Assembly: GCF_001641265.1 (NCBI RefSeq)
Contig: NW_020167541.1
Span: forward strand, 496,001-560,000
Length of the DNA: 64,000 bases
Reading direction: 5' to 3'
Origin: Pseudogymnoascus destructans
Lineage: Eukaryota > Ascomycota > Leotiomycetes > Thelebolales > Thelebolaceae
Shown: positions 21,348-31,809 of the stretch, in pieces
How the letters are laid out: each line of letters opens with the position of its first letter
How positions within the stretch are numbered: position 1 is the stretch's first letter
Notes under the pieces: model-generated
The model's input: only the letters and a program-made list of their open reading frames with translations
Database searches by the model: none
What the model was told of the DNA's origin: nothing
Position numbers and translations under genes: made by a program

Positions 21348-23207
21348 ACGTACATGTATAGCGAAAGCGCCAAACAAGCGAAAGCGCCAAAATGATGCGG
21401 TGACCAAACCCCCCAACTAAATGTTAAATTCCTCAACAACAAAACATGCCCCATAAAAACGATGAAAGCCAATTAGTGCTAGCTATCCAGGCTATGCAAA
21501 GCGACCCAAAGTTACGCCTTCGAGTTGCTGCTAGGATCTATTCTGTGGACCACCGCAAGCTAGGTCGTCGTCTAGAAGGTGTACCTTCACGACGCGATAT
21601 CCAAGCCAACTCACGGAAATTAACTAACCTAGAGGAGTCCGTCCTTGTTCAGTATATACTCGACCTAGCTGCCAAAGGGTTTCCTCCTCGGCTGTCTGTT
21701 GTTGAAGATATGGCAAGTCGACTACTTGCAACACGCGACGCGTCACGCGTTGGGTCGCGTTGGGCTTCAAACTTTGTTAAGCGGCGTGTAGAGCTCCAGA
21801 CACGCTTTCAGCGCAAATACGACTACCAGAGGGCTAAGTGCGAAGATCCAGAAGTTATTAATGGCTGGTTTGAGCTTGTGCGTAACACAATTGCGAAATA
21901 TGGTATCGATGAAGCAGATATCTACAACTTTGATGAGACTGGGTTTATGATGGGCGTTATCTCAACTGCTATGGTTGTAACAAGCTCAGACGGGCGGGCA
22001 AAAGCAAAGAAGGTACAGCCTGGTAATCGGGAATGAGTTACAGTAATCCAAGGCGTTAGTTCTCAAGGTTGGGCAGTACCACCATTTATCATTGTTGCAG
22101 GCAAAAACCACCTTACATCTTGGTATGAGAATAGTGGATTTTCAAGCGATTGGGTGATTTCTGTTACTGAAAATGGCTGGACTACAAACGAGAGAGGCAT
22201 GGATTGGATTCAGCACTTTGAGAAGCATACAAAGGCCCAGAGTGTTGGTGGTTATCGCTTGTTAGTCCTTGATGGTCATGAGAGCCACCACTCAGATGAG
22301 TTTGAGGAGTACTGCAAGGAACACAACATTATTACGCTTTGTATGCCTGCTCACTCTTCTCATCTACTCCAGCCACTTGATGTTGGCTGTTTCGGCCCGT
22401 TAAAGCAGGCCTATGGTCGGCAAATTGAAGATATGATGCAGGCTCATATTTCTCATATTACAAAGGATGACTTCTTTCCTGCCTTCCACGCTGCATTTAA
22501 CACTACAATGACGGAAAGTAACATTTGAGGCGGGTTCTGAGGGGCAGGGCTTCTTCCATTTGACCCTGAGAGAGTGATATCTACACTTGATCTTAAGTTA
22601 AGGACACCAACGCCTCCAAGCTCCCGCCCAGGTACTGCTCAACCTTGGGTTTCTCAGACACCAAACAACCCAATTGAAGCTATGTCACAGTCTACATTTA
22701 TTAAAACTCGGATTTCACGCCATCAAAATAGCTCTCCAACCTCAATCTATGCAGCTGTTGACCAGTTTACAAAGGGTGCATCGCAAATAATGCATCAATT
22801 AGCACTGCTAAAGGGAGAGAACCAAAACCTACGACAGGCAAATGAAGTACTAAGCAAGCGCCGGAGAGCTAGGAAAACACGACTACAGCAAGGAGGATCA
22901 CTTAGTCAACAAGGGGCGCAAGAGCTACAGGATGAGAGGGATGTTGTGCAGCAGGTAGAGCAGGAAATAAGGGCAAGCCGTGGTCGGAAGCCAAGGGAAG
23001 AAACCCGTGCCCGTCGCTGTGGCAAGTGTGGTGAGACTGGGCACAATGCGCGCACGTGTCAGATTGTAATAGACACCTCTGAGGAAGAGGACTCCGAGTA
23101 GTTTCAATTGATTTCTAATGTTGTGGTAGATTTATCGCAATGTTTGTCGTGAGGGTAGATAATTTTGGCGCTTTCGCTTGTTTGGCGCTTTCGCTATACA
23201 TGTACGT
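21348..23207 (+). mobile_element. Pogo/Fot-type DNA transposon, copy 1 (1860 bp)
   Basis: It is flanked by TA (21346-21347 and 23208-23209). The terminal inverted repeats are about 46 bp and identical at both ends. They begin ACGTACATGTATAGCG and contain two direct copies of CGAAAGCGCCAAA. The only gene is the interrupted transposase at 21446-23101. An element of the same length, 1860 bp, lies inverted at 23357-25216, and the translations of all three ORF segments are identical in both. It sits inside MITE copy 1. Confidence 0.95.
21446..23101 (+). pseudogene. Pogo-type transposase with three in-frame TGA codons
   Basis: One reading frame of 551 codons is interrupted by TGA at 22034-22036, 22526-22528 and 22538-22540. 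The N-terminus has a psq/CENP-B-like helix-turn-helix (MPHKNDESQLVLAIQAM, then LTNLEESVLVQYILDLAAKG). The DDE_1 catalytic domain shows aspartates in YNFDETGFMMG (about residue 170), LLVLDGHESHHSDEFEEYC (about 275) and SSHLLQPLDVGCFGPLK (about 310). The C-terminus has a coiled coil and a CCHC zinc knuckle (RCGKCGETGHNARTC), common in fungal pogo elements. The first stop falls in GNRE*VTVIQG, where relatives have Trp. The other two lie in the conserved block ESNI*GGF*GAGLLPF. As it stands the protein would end at residue 196, so the copy should be non-autonomous. Confidence 0.9.
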
Positions 23208-23356
23208 TAACTTATTATTAAAGGGTTGTTGAGATATTAAGTTATGAAATTCGTGATTTAAGGTGTAAACTGGATTGGCCGGTTCGCTTGTTTGGCCGGT
23301 TCGTTATACATGTACGTTAATATTAAGCAGCTAAAGATAATAAGACAAATGTGGTA

Positions 23357-25216
23357 ACGTACATGTATAGCGAAAGCGCCAAACAAGCGAAAGCGCCAAA
23401 ATTATCTACCCTCACGACAAACATTGCGATAAATCTACCACAACATTAGAAATCAATTGAAACTACTCGGAGTCCTCTTCCTCAGAGGTGTCTATTACAA
23501 TCTGACACGTGCGCGCATTGTGCCCAGTCTCACCACACTTGCCACAGCGACGGGCACGGGTTTCTTCCCTTGGCTTCCGACCACGGCTTGCCCTTATTTC
23601 CTGCTCTACCTGCTGCACAACATCCCTCTCATCCTGTAGCTCTTGCGCCCCTTGTTGACTAAGTGATCCTCCTTGCTGTAGTCGTGTTTTCCTAGCTCTC
23701 CGGCGCTTGCTTAGTACTTCATTTGCCTGTCGTAGGTTTTGGTTCTCTCCCTTTAGCAGTGCTAATTGATGCATTATTTGCGATGCACCCTTTGTAAACT
23801 GGTCAACAGCTGCATAGATTGAGGTTGGAGAGCTATTTTGATGGCGTGAAATCCGAGTTTTAATAAATGTAGACTGTGACATAGCTTCAATTGGGTTGTT
23901 TGGTGTCTGAGAAACCCAAGGTTGAGCAGTACCTGGGCGGGAGCTTGGAGGCGTTGGTGTCCTTAACTTAAGATCAAGTGTAGATATCACTCTCTCAGGG
24001 TCAAATGGAAGAAGCCCTGCCCCTCAGAACCCGCCTCAAATGTTACTTTCCGTCATTGTAGTGTTAAATGCAGCGTGGAAGGCAGGAAAGAAGTCATCCT
24101 TTGTAATATGAGAAATATGAGCCTGCATCATATCTTCAATTTGCCGACCATAGGCCTGCTTTAACGGGCCGAAACAGCCAACATCAAGTGGCTGGAGTAG
24201 ATGAGAAGAGTGAGCAGGCATACAAAGCGTAATAATGTTGTGTTCCTTGCAGTACTCCTCAAACTCATCTGAGTGGTGGCTCTCATGACCATCAAGGACT
24301 AACAAGCGATAACCACCAACACTCTGGGCCTTTGTATGCTTCTCAAAGTGCTGAATCCAATCCATGCCTCTCTCGTTTGTAGTCCAGCCATTTTCAGTAA
24401 CAGAAATCACCCAATCGCTTGAAAATCCACTATTCTCATACCAAGATGTAAGGTGGTTTTTGCCTGCAACAATGATAAATGGTGGTACTGCCCAACCTTG
24501 AGAACTAACGCCTTGGATTACTGTAACTCATTCCCGATTACCAGGCTGTACCTTCTTTGCTTTTGCCCGCCCGTCTGAGCTTGTTACAACCATAGCAGTT
24601 GAGATAACGCCCATCATAAACCCAGTCTCATCAAAGTTGTAGATATCTGCTTCATCGATACCATATTTCGCAATTGTGTTACGCACAAGCTCAAACCAGC
24701 CATTAATAACTTCTGGATCTTCGCACTTAGCCCTCTGGTAGTCGTATTTGCGCTGAAAGCGTGTCTGGAGCTCTACACGCCGCTTAACAAAGTTTGAAGC
24801 CCAACGCGACCCAACGCGTGACGCGTCGCGTGTTGCAAGTAGTCGACTTGCCATATCTTCAACAACAGACAGCCGAGGAGGAAACCCTTTGGCAGCTAGG
24901 TCGAGTATATACTGAACAAGGACGGACTCCTCTAGGTTAGTTAATTTCCGTGAGTTGGCTTGGATATCGCGTCGTGAAGGTACACCTTCTAGACGACGAC
25001 CTAGCTTGCGGTGGTCCACAGAATAGATCCTAGCAGCAACTCGAAGGCGTAACTTTGGGTCGCTTTGCATAGCCTGGATAGCTAGCACTAATTGGCTTTC
25101 ATCGTTTTTATGGGGCATGTTTTGTTGTTGAGGAATTTAACATTTAGTTGGGGGGTTTGGTCACCGCATCATTTTGGCGCTTTCGCTTGTTTGGCGCTTT
25201 CGCTATACATGTACGT
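23357..25216 (-). mobile_element. Pogo/Fot-type DNA transposon, copy 2 (inverted twin, 1860 bp)
   Basis: Same length and ends as copy 1, in opposite orientation, flanked by TA at 23355-23356 and 25217-25218. The two copies form a head-to-head large palindrome with a 149-bp spacer that holds the right end of MITE copy 1 plus about 37 bp. The flanks differ from those of copy 1, so it occupies a separate target site. Confidence 0.95.
23463..25118 (-). pseudogene. Pogo-type transposase, copy 2, same three TGA codons
   Basis: Mirror image of the transposase at 21446-23101. The translated segments are identical, and TGA codons occur at the equivalent places (24530-24528, 24038-24036 and 24026-24024). 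Shared breaks plus identity mean the two insertions descend from one already broken copy, or have since been homogenised. HTH, DDE residues and zinc knuckle are as described for copy 1. Confidence 0.9.
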
Positions 25217-25439
25217 TAGCATTTAAAGGATAATAATATTTTGATCCTTGTATATAAAATCAGTGAATGATGGCTTTCGTGCCCGTTAAGAATCAAAAGG
25301 CAATATACACCTTTTGTACAACTCCTTGTATGTTAATCAAAATGTTTAATCTAATCTAGCCCTTGCTCATTTGTTGTCTAGCCATTTTAACTAACAGCAA
25401 TAACCTAATCTAGCAGCAAAGAAGTGTTTTTATACTAAG

Positions 25440-26112
25440 ATGAAAGGTGGTTTTTCCCTACAACAATAATAAATGGCAGTAGCGCATATCCGTATGATCT
25501 AATGCCTTGAATTACTGTAATCCATTCCCTATTACCTTGCTATGTCGTACGAGGTCTGCTCTTTCGTTTGGCATTTGTTACAACCACCTTAGATGATATT
25601 TAGCCCATTAAAAATCCCATCTTGTCAAAGTTGTATATGTCCTCCTTATGAATCCCATATTTATGAATCATGTTTCGTACGATGAAACCACGCATTATAC
25701 GCATTAGGATCTTCGCATTGAAGTCGCTAATAGTCGATCTTTCGATTAAAATGCGTACAAGAGTTGTGGTCGTTGTCGTACGAAGTTCGAGGTCTAGTTC
25801 TTTCCAACACGCCTGCTGTTACGTTTAGCAAGCAATCGATTCGCCATATCTTCAACAGCACTAACGTCAAGGAGGAAATGCTTGCGAATCTAACTTAAGA
25901 ATATGTCTTATGACAACTTCTTCTTCTAATATTGTCAATTTTTGAGACTTTGGTAAAGTATTATACTTTGTAACAATTTCGGCTCTTCGATCGTTCAATG
26001 TCGTACAAGGAACTCTGTAGATTTGAGCAACGCGACTAAGTTGTAATTGTGGATTCGTTTGAAGGACTTGAAGTGCAAGAATCATATTTCTTTCATCGTA
26101 CGAATGTGTCAT
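25440..26112 (-). pseudogene. Older, diverged pogo-type transposase relic
   Basis: The minus strand from 26112 reads MTHSYDERNMILALQVLQT, then LSRVAQIYRVPCTTLNDRR and LTILEEEVVIRHILKLDSQA, the same HTH region as the twins at roughly half identity. Decayed matches to the catalytic region continue to about 25440. At 25524-25522 the codon equivalent to the first nonsense codon of the twins is TGG (reading NREWIT). It has no intact end sequences and many stops. AT-rich flanks at 25219-25440 and 26113-26365 hold no other recognisable feature. Confidence 0.75.
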
Positions 26113-26365
26113 GTTTAAAAAAAAAGTTATTTAGATATAAAGTCAAATGTACGATGCATGCCAAGAAAAATATGACAGGTTGCTTGGGATGACGGGTGCT
26201 TGTGAACTACGTTGTACACTTTATAAATAATCATGATTATGATTAAGTTACGACTAAATAATCATGATTATAATTGATTTTCTAACCGTGCAGCATGGTA
26301 TCATTAGTCCACAAATAGTAACCGAGCTGAAAATGTATATACTGAAAATGTATATACTGAAAATG

Positions 26366-26499
26366 TATAACGTGCATGTATAACGAAAGTGCCAAACAAG
26401 CGAAAGTGCCAAAATCATGCGGTGACCAACCCTCCCAACTAAATGTTAAATTCCTCCACAACAAAACATGCGCCATAAAAATGATGAAAGCAAATTAGC
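26366..26499 (+). mobile_element. 5' end fragment of a pogo-type element
   Basis: About 134 bp match the first 134 bp of the 21348 element, with scattered changes (AACGTGCATGTATAACGAAAG, GAAAGTGCC, TCATGCGGTGACC, AACAAAACATG). It includes the terminal repeat and the start of the transposase. It breaks off at about 26500, where gypsy reverse-transcriptase sequence begins. Confidence 0.85.
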
Positions 26500-27812
26500 A
26501 CTGTAGATAAGAATGTCATCCATGTATGCGGTGACGAATTGGTTGAGGTAATCCATGAGGGTTTCATTCATGTACCTCTGGAATGTTGCTGGACCATTTG
26601 TGAGTCCGAAGGGCATGACCTTGTATTTGTAGGATCCAAATCGAGTTCTGAATGTAGTGAGGTCTTCATCTTCTTCTGTCTGCATTCGAATTCGATTGAA
26701 GGCATGTCGAATGTCCAGTTTGGTGAGATATTTTGCTCCTATGACTTGGGCCAGCGTTTCATCAATGAGTGGTATGGGATATCGATCCTTTTTCGTTATG
26801 GCATTTAGCTTCCTGTAGTCAACACAGAATCGAAGACCACCACCTGGCTTTCTCACAAACATAATGGGTGAAGAGTATGGGGCTTTGCTTGCTTCAATGA
26901 ACCCTTTTGGCAAGTGCTCGAAGACATATTCTTCGACCAAATCAAGTTCTTCCTTTGACATATTCCAGAGTGGTGCATATCCCAGCTTTGCATCACCTTC
27001 GAGTTCAATATGATGGTCTGAAGGTCGATGGGGAGGTAGCTTGTCTGCTGCCATTTTTGAAAAAACATCCAAAAATTCATGAAATTCCTTCGGAAGGATC
27101 AGTCGAGAGTCAATTTCTTCAGTTTTGGTCTTGTTCTTGTGCTCGATTATGTCCTTCATTGATATAGCAAAGACTTGAGCTCCTATTTGCTTCATGAGCA
27201 TTCGAAATGGTGCTGCGCCAATCATTGCTATGGTGCAAGGTTTTGGTTTTTCCACTTTCGGAGCAGGTTCCGGAGGAGGCATTTCTTTGGCTTTCTTCTT
27301 TGGCCTTTGTCTTCCGCTTTTAGATATAGGCTCTGTTTCGAGGGCTCGATCTGGTATAGAATGGTTGCAATAATCTCCAGTGAAGAGGACTTGATCATTG
27401 ATCATATCGAGAACAACTCCATGTTGCTTCATCCAAGCTTTCCCGAGAATGATGGAATGTTTTCCCAGCGAAGTGATGAATAATGGACATAGGCTTTCCA
27501 CATGCTCTCCCACTTGTAGTCGAGGATATATAGCATGTGTGATAGCAGGGGCAGCCTCTCCATTGAATCCTTCAACTTGTTTTGGCTTCACAAGTTCGAC
27601 TGGGGCTATCCCTTCGATTTCACATATTCTTTCTGCATCAGCAGCATTAATGAAGTTTCCACCTGTGGCACCAGTATCGATCAATGCATGGACAATAGCT
27701 TTGTATTTTCCTATTCTACAAGTAGCTAAGAAAGGGGTGTCTGGATCAAAACTGGATCTCGAGGAAGAAGCTGCAATTCTGGCTGCACTGCCTCTAGTGA
27801 TGACTTGTCTAG
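26500..27812 (-). pseudogene. Gypsy pol fragment: aspartic protease and N-terminal reverse transcriptase
   Basis: The open frame starts shortly after the gag zinc knuckle. The protease signature is ALIDTGATGGNFI with the flap/core partner HSIILGKAWM. Reverse transcriptase follows with SSPIMFVRKPGGGLRFCVDY, RKLNAITKKDRYPIP, LTKLDIRHAFNRIRM, PFGLTNGPATFQRYMN and the catalytic YMDDILIYSA. Coding identity ends immediately after YMDD at about 26504, where pogo sequence takes over. The frame is open throughout, so decay is mild and the break is structural. Confidence 0.9.
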
Positions 27813-27844
27813 AGGCTATTCGTTTTCCGAATCGATGATAGACT

Positions 27845-29134
27845 CAGCTGTAGATACCTCATTCACTTGAGCTTTGAGCTTCTGGGGACAGTCTCGAGCT
27901 CGATGTCCATTTTGTCAGCATATGAAGCATTTCCCAAGTTTCATGAGCATTTCTTTTGCTGGATCTTGATGCGGTGGTCGATACAGCTTCTGCGTCTTGT
28001 TTTGCATGTTCGAATCCATTGTAGGTTGAGGGATTGAAGCTCGAAGTGCCTGGCCCTGATTTTGAGTTTGGCCCATGCTGTTCGAAAATGACTTTGACTT
28101 CCTTTTGTCTTCTTGTTCCTTGATCCGCTGAATGTTCTGGTCGATGAGCATGCATTTCTTTGCAAACTCGTGAAGTGTAGTAGCTCCAACTTCAGCCACT
28201 AAGGCTTTCTGCATCTGTTGGTTGACTTTGAAGCGCAAGTCATCCAGCAAAGTTTCTTCAGAGTAATCAAGCTCTGTCGTGAGCCTTTGGAACTCAGCCC
28301 AGAACACTGCAAAGGTGTTGTTTCTCTGATACAGCTTTCGATACTCAGTTTGAGCTGTGTGTCTTCGATCGGGATCACTGAAGACTTTTTCCAAAAGTTC
28401 GAGAATTTCTTCTGCTGTCTGCAATTTGTTTGTAGAGTTTGGTCGAAGCCTTGGATTGACATGTCGAACTGCCAGTCCTCCCAGTCGACTCTGAATGTAG
28501 CTCATTTGTAAAGTCTGTGTTGGAAAATGATCAATGTTGGCTTCGAGCTTGAGGCGAATTTTCACAACCCAGTCTTCAAATGCTGGCTCTATCCCATCTG
28601 TGAGGATTGGAGGGTCTGGAATCCGAGCTGACAGTCGACTGTGAGAGTGGTGTCCTGGTTCATTCTTCAGAGCTTGTTGGGTTTGCTTTTCAAGATATTT
28701 CTGAATTGTTTGTTGCTCTGTGATTTGTTGTTCGTTGCTCTGGATCAGTTCCTGTAACTGGAGAATGGCATCATCCTTTTCAGCCAGTATCGAATTTGAG
28801 TCCTCTGCTAGGGCCAAATAGTCCTGAAGAATGTTCTTGTGCAAAGTCCATGCCATTTTCTGGTTGGCGACAGATAGTTTCTGGAATTCGTCAAAGGTTT
28901 CAACATTCCATTCAGCCTTTTCATGTCGATTTGCAAGTATAGATTCATGTCTCTCTTGAGCTGTTTTGCCCAGAGTGTGAAGGAAGGTTTCGGATTTGAA
29001 TTATTAGGATCATGAAGTTCATTGGTTTGGTTTGCAGAGCTTGGAATTGATGCTCCTTCTGCCAGGGATTCCTGGTCTTGTTCTGGATCATTTCGAGCTG
29101 CCATTGCAGCTTTTTCTTCAGCTGTATAAGCCAT
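27845..29134 (-). pseudogene. Gypsy gag (frameshifted, nonsense codon in zinc knuckle)
   Basis: Begins MAYTAEEKAAMAARNDPEQD at 29134. A shift of frame in about 28900-28960 connects it to the main frame (NVETFDEFQKLSVANQKMAW ... ending KCFIC). The capsid-like part contains LEANIDHFPTQ, YIQSRLGGLA and TVFAVFWAEF-type sequence. The CCHC knuckle reads CFIC*QNGHRARDC, so a TGA stands inside the knuckle between the second Cys and the His. The gag is therefore broken at least twice. Confidence 0.8.
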
Positions 29135-29743
29135 AGCGAGTTGCTATTTCAATTTCAGTTTATATCGTCAAGTCAGACACATATTGCCAAAGGCCCTATT
29201 GTGCAGTTGTTGGCCGTAGGAGCCACTCAAGAGGAGCGCACTTCCCTCACAGTTATATCCTTGTTAGGGAGCGTTGTAAAAGGTCTGACTGCGAAGGTGG
29301 TGTGTGTGTGTCGAGCTGACTGTCGAAAGCCAACTTTGAGGGGTTGCCTCGAGATCGTCCTGGAATCGACTTCAGGATAAGGTTTCTGGTTCTGGGGTTT
29401 TCAAAGAGTGGATTTCGATTTCGATTTCAGAAGAGGGTTCAGCTCAAAGAGCAGGAAAAGAGGTATAAGAGAGATTGAGTTTTATGTCACGGTTCACCAA
29501 GGCATAGGGCGCCAGTTGGGTATTATGGATTAAACTCAATCTAGAGAAGAAAGGAAAGAGAAGAGGAGCACTCGAGCAGTGGCTCGATCTATATACAGCT
29601 ATGTTGTTGTGGAGTGAATTCTCTTTAGCGAGACCAGTTCTGAGAATTCACTCCACAACTGAAAACTTCGCTCCAACCCCGGAAAGCTCCCCACACCCCT
29701 GAACCCCCCACTCGAGCTGCAAGGCGCACTTGATATCGTAACA

Positions 29744-31809
29744 TAACTGTAGTTAAGTTTTTCCAGCATACCATTATTAAGTGGTGTGTATTTTAAATGG
29801 TGATTTAGGATATGTTACCGTGACCTCGCTAGGGGCAGCTTTCCTCCGCACAAATCTAGAAAGCTCGGCCAGTGTCTCGACGCTCAGTCCGGAAGACGAA
29901 CCTTCCTTTACGGCCCAGTCATCAGGATTGCGGTTAGAGCGGCCGAATTGGTGGTGGTGTGGTGATGATGGTGGCGGTGTAGAAATTATCACATTAGCAG
30001 AAAAGCTGAAAGGGGTTAGCGGTGGGGTAGATGCAGGGTAGATAAATCTTTTACTCTTAGGATAATTGTGTTCATTACGCCACTATGTTCATTACGCCAC
30101 GACTCACGTTAGTGTAAAACAGCGATGCTACAGTACCATCCCCTCCCAAGAGGCGCGATAGTGGGCGATTTTAGAGAGTTACACTCTATGGGGGCTATCT
30201 TGATGTGACAGTCGGAGGGGAACTCCGACCCGACCACCCACACACACACACCAGTCAAGAATCGGACAAATCGGAGTTGAGACGTATCACCAACAAAATA
30301 GAGTGCTTCGTGGAGATGGGAGAGGAACGGGAAGCAAGGTTGGTACCCAGCAAGGCTGGGAAAGGAAAGGCTCGAGGTGATTGGAACTGTGGAACCTGCA
30401 TAACAATGAGATTTACCCGTGTCAGCGGGCGATGCCGCAACAGTGGATCCTTCCCCTCTCCTTTTCATCGACCCTCAATTTCCACTAGTTCTCGGGCTTG
30501 ACCTTGCCTCGCGTTACGCAGCGGATGTATAACTGTTTGTGCCCCGTACGTGTCCTGTTCTTACGCGACAGCACACTACAGCACATCATACTCGGCCGAA
30601 TTTCCATCCCAGCGAACCCCTACCAGCGCCTAATGACTGCCGCTCATTGGCTTCTGTCAGGGGTTGTCACTGGTGTCCGCCCCTAGCAGAACCACCTACC
30701 TAGCTGGATGGTGGCGTCTGATCTGATCTGTCGACTCGCCCGTTCTCATCGGCTTTAGTTACACTGCATCGGAAATCCTCGACAAGGTGAAAGTAGTGGG
30801 ATTAGTGACACTTGGCAAGGGGACGGAATGTAGTGATCGACAAGACGTTGTGTTTGCTTTCTTTCCTACCGTCGATCGATGCTCTGGTCATCACGTAAAT
30901 GATGCCTTCTTATGAGACGACCTTGCTTGCAGGACGTCAACTCAGCTCAGCTTCCAGTTCTCTGACTTTCATTCGTGAGTGACAAATCACCAGAACAGAG
31001 CATCTATTGCATGATTGGCCTACAGTCATTCAAGGTATCGATCTTGAGGGCTGCACAAGGGTTAAGGAACTTGCATAGCCTTCCCGCAGCTCGGGCGGGG
31101 TACTTTTGCCGCGCCGCCGACGACATCCAGGCTATTCGAGTGTATGTGGTGCTACCACCTCAATGCTCCGTATGCGGCCAGGACTTACAGTCCTGTGCCA
31201 TGCGTTTCCACTTCGTGGAAGGAGAGGCAGCAAGCGGGCTAGGTTGCCTAGTGCTAGAAACGGCCGTATGCGATGCACTGCATACTCCCCGTTAGGCTGC
31301 CCGAATGCGGTTGAACATTGTTGTACATGCTGAGCATGGCCCCAGGTGGTTGTTGGATGTTTGGTGGTGAGTGAAAGGCTGCTTAAGTATCGCATGTGGG
31401 ACGTCGATGGATATGTAATGCATCCTCAGCTCTCTGTCACATTTTCCTCTTGAGTATATATCGAGTGTTGCCGGCGAGATATAGAATGAGGCTTTGACCC
31501 AGAGTATTGAAGTTCTCTGGATCCCGATGAGCATCTGCACTGCTTGTGGCTAGATGGACTGGAATGAGAGGTTAGTCATCCATACGAGGCAAGCTTATGA
31601 TAGCTTACCTAGTGTGTCATGTACCTCCACGCATCGTTGGAACTATTAAGGACCCATTGCTTCCTTCCAACGTCCAACAACTGACGGTGCGTTGCAGCCT
31701 CGTCAAACGGCTTGCTATGAGAGGTTTGGCCTCAACCAACATCGACCTCGACGCCACCGACATACCCAACAACATTGCCACAGCTTTGCCCCAATATTAA
31801 TCCGCCAAG
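29744..31809. other. Intergenic region right of the transposon island
   Basis: 29780-29990 (minus strand) contains a short frame with NPDDWAVKEGSSSG resembling the start of the MULE transposase at 49.3 kb, possibly a tiny relic. The 28-bp terminal-repeat-like sequence is at 30084-30111, preceded by a partial copy of its GTTCATTACGCCAC core at 30069-30082. From 30120 to 31809 I see no supported gene. Confidence 0.4.
30084..30111 (-). repeat. 28-bp terminal-repeat-like sequence (right edge of transposon island)
   Basis: Exact reverse complement of 17265-17292, ending in TA at 30110-30111. A second partial copy of the motif GTGGCGTAATGAACA lies immediately inside. Confidence 0.75.

Larger units (their letters stand above)
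21051..23317 (+). mobile_element. Foldback MITE (copy 1) interrupted by a pogo-type element
   Basis: The left part is 21051-21347 and the right part 23208-23317. Together they match the intact copy at 49810-50216. Ends are ACGTACATGTATAACGAACC and its inverse, with TA at both sides (21049-21050 and 23318-23319). The interruption lies in TTTTTATAACTTATTATT, where the TA is duplicated around the inserted 1860-bp transposon. The right arm has a 3-bp deletion (GTACTAAATG versus GTACTTTAAATG in copy 2). The MITE has no coding capacity. Confidence 0.9.
26500..29743 (-). mobile_element. Truncated Ty3/gypsy retrotransposon (5' LTR, gag, protease, partial RT)
   Basis: On the minus strand the order is: putative 5' LTR 29743-29526 (TGTTACGATATC ... 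AATCCA), a TGGCGCC primer-binding-type site at 29514-29508, leader, gag (29134-27845), then protease and reverse transcriptase (to 26500). RNase H, integrase and the 3' LTR are missing. The right boundary of the LTR is my estimate from TG...CA ends. The truncation abuts a pogo 5' end. Confidence 0.85.

Noticed and set aside
29777..29992. Full MULE copy near 29.9 kb
   Set aside because: Only a short DDWAVKE-like phrase resembles the MULE transposase; no terminal repeats or target duplication are visible.
17265..30111. Starship-type giant element
   Set aside because: No tyrosine-recombinase (DUF3435) captain or typical cargo is present; the island is made of ordinary nested transposons.
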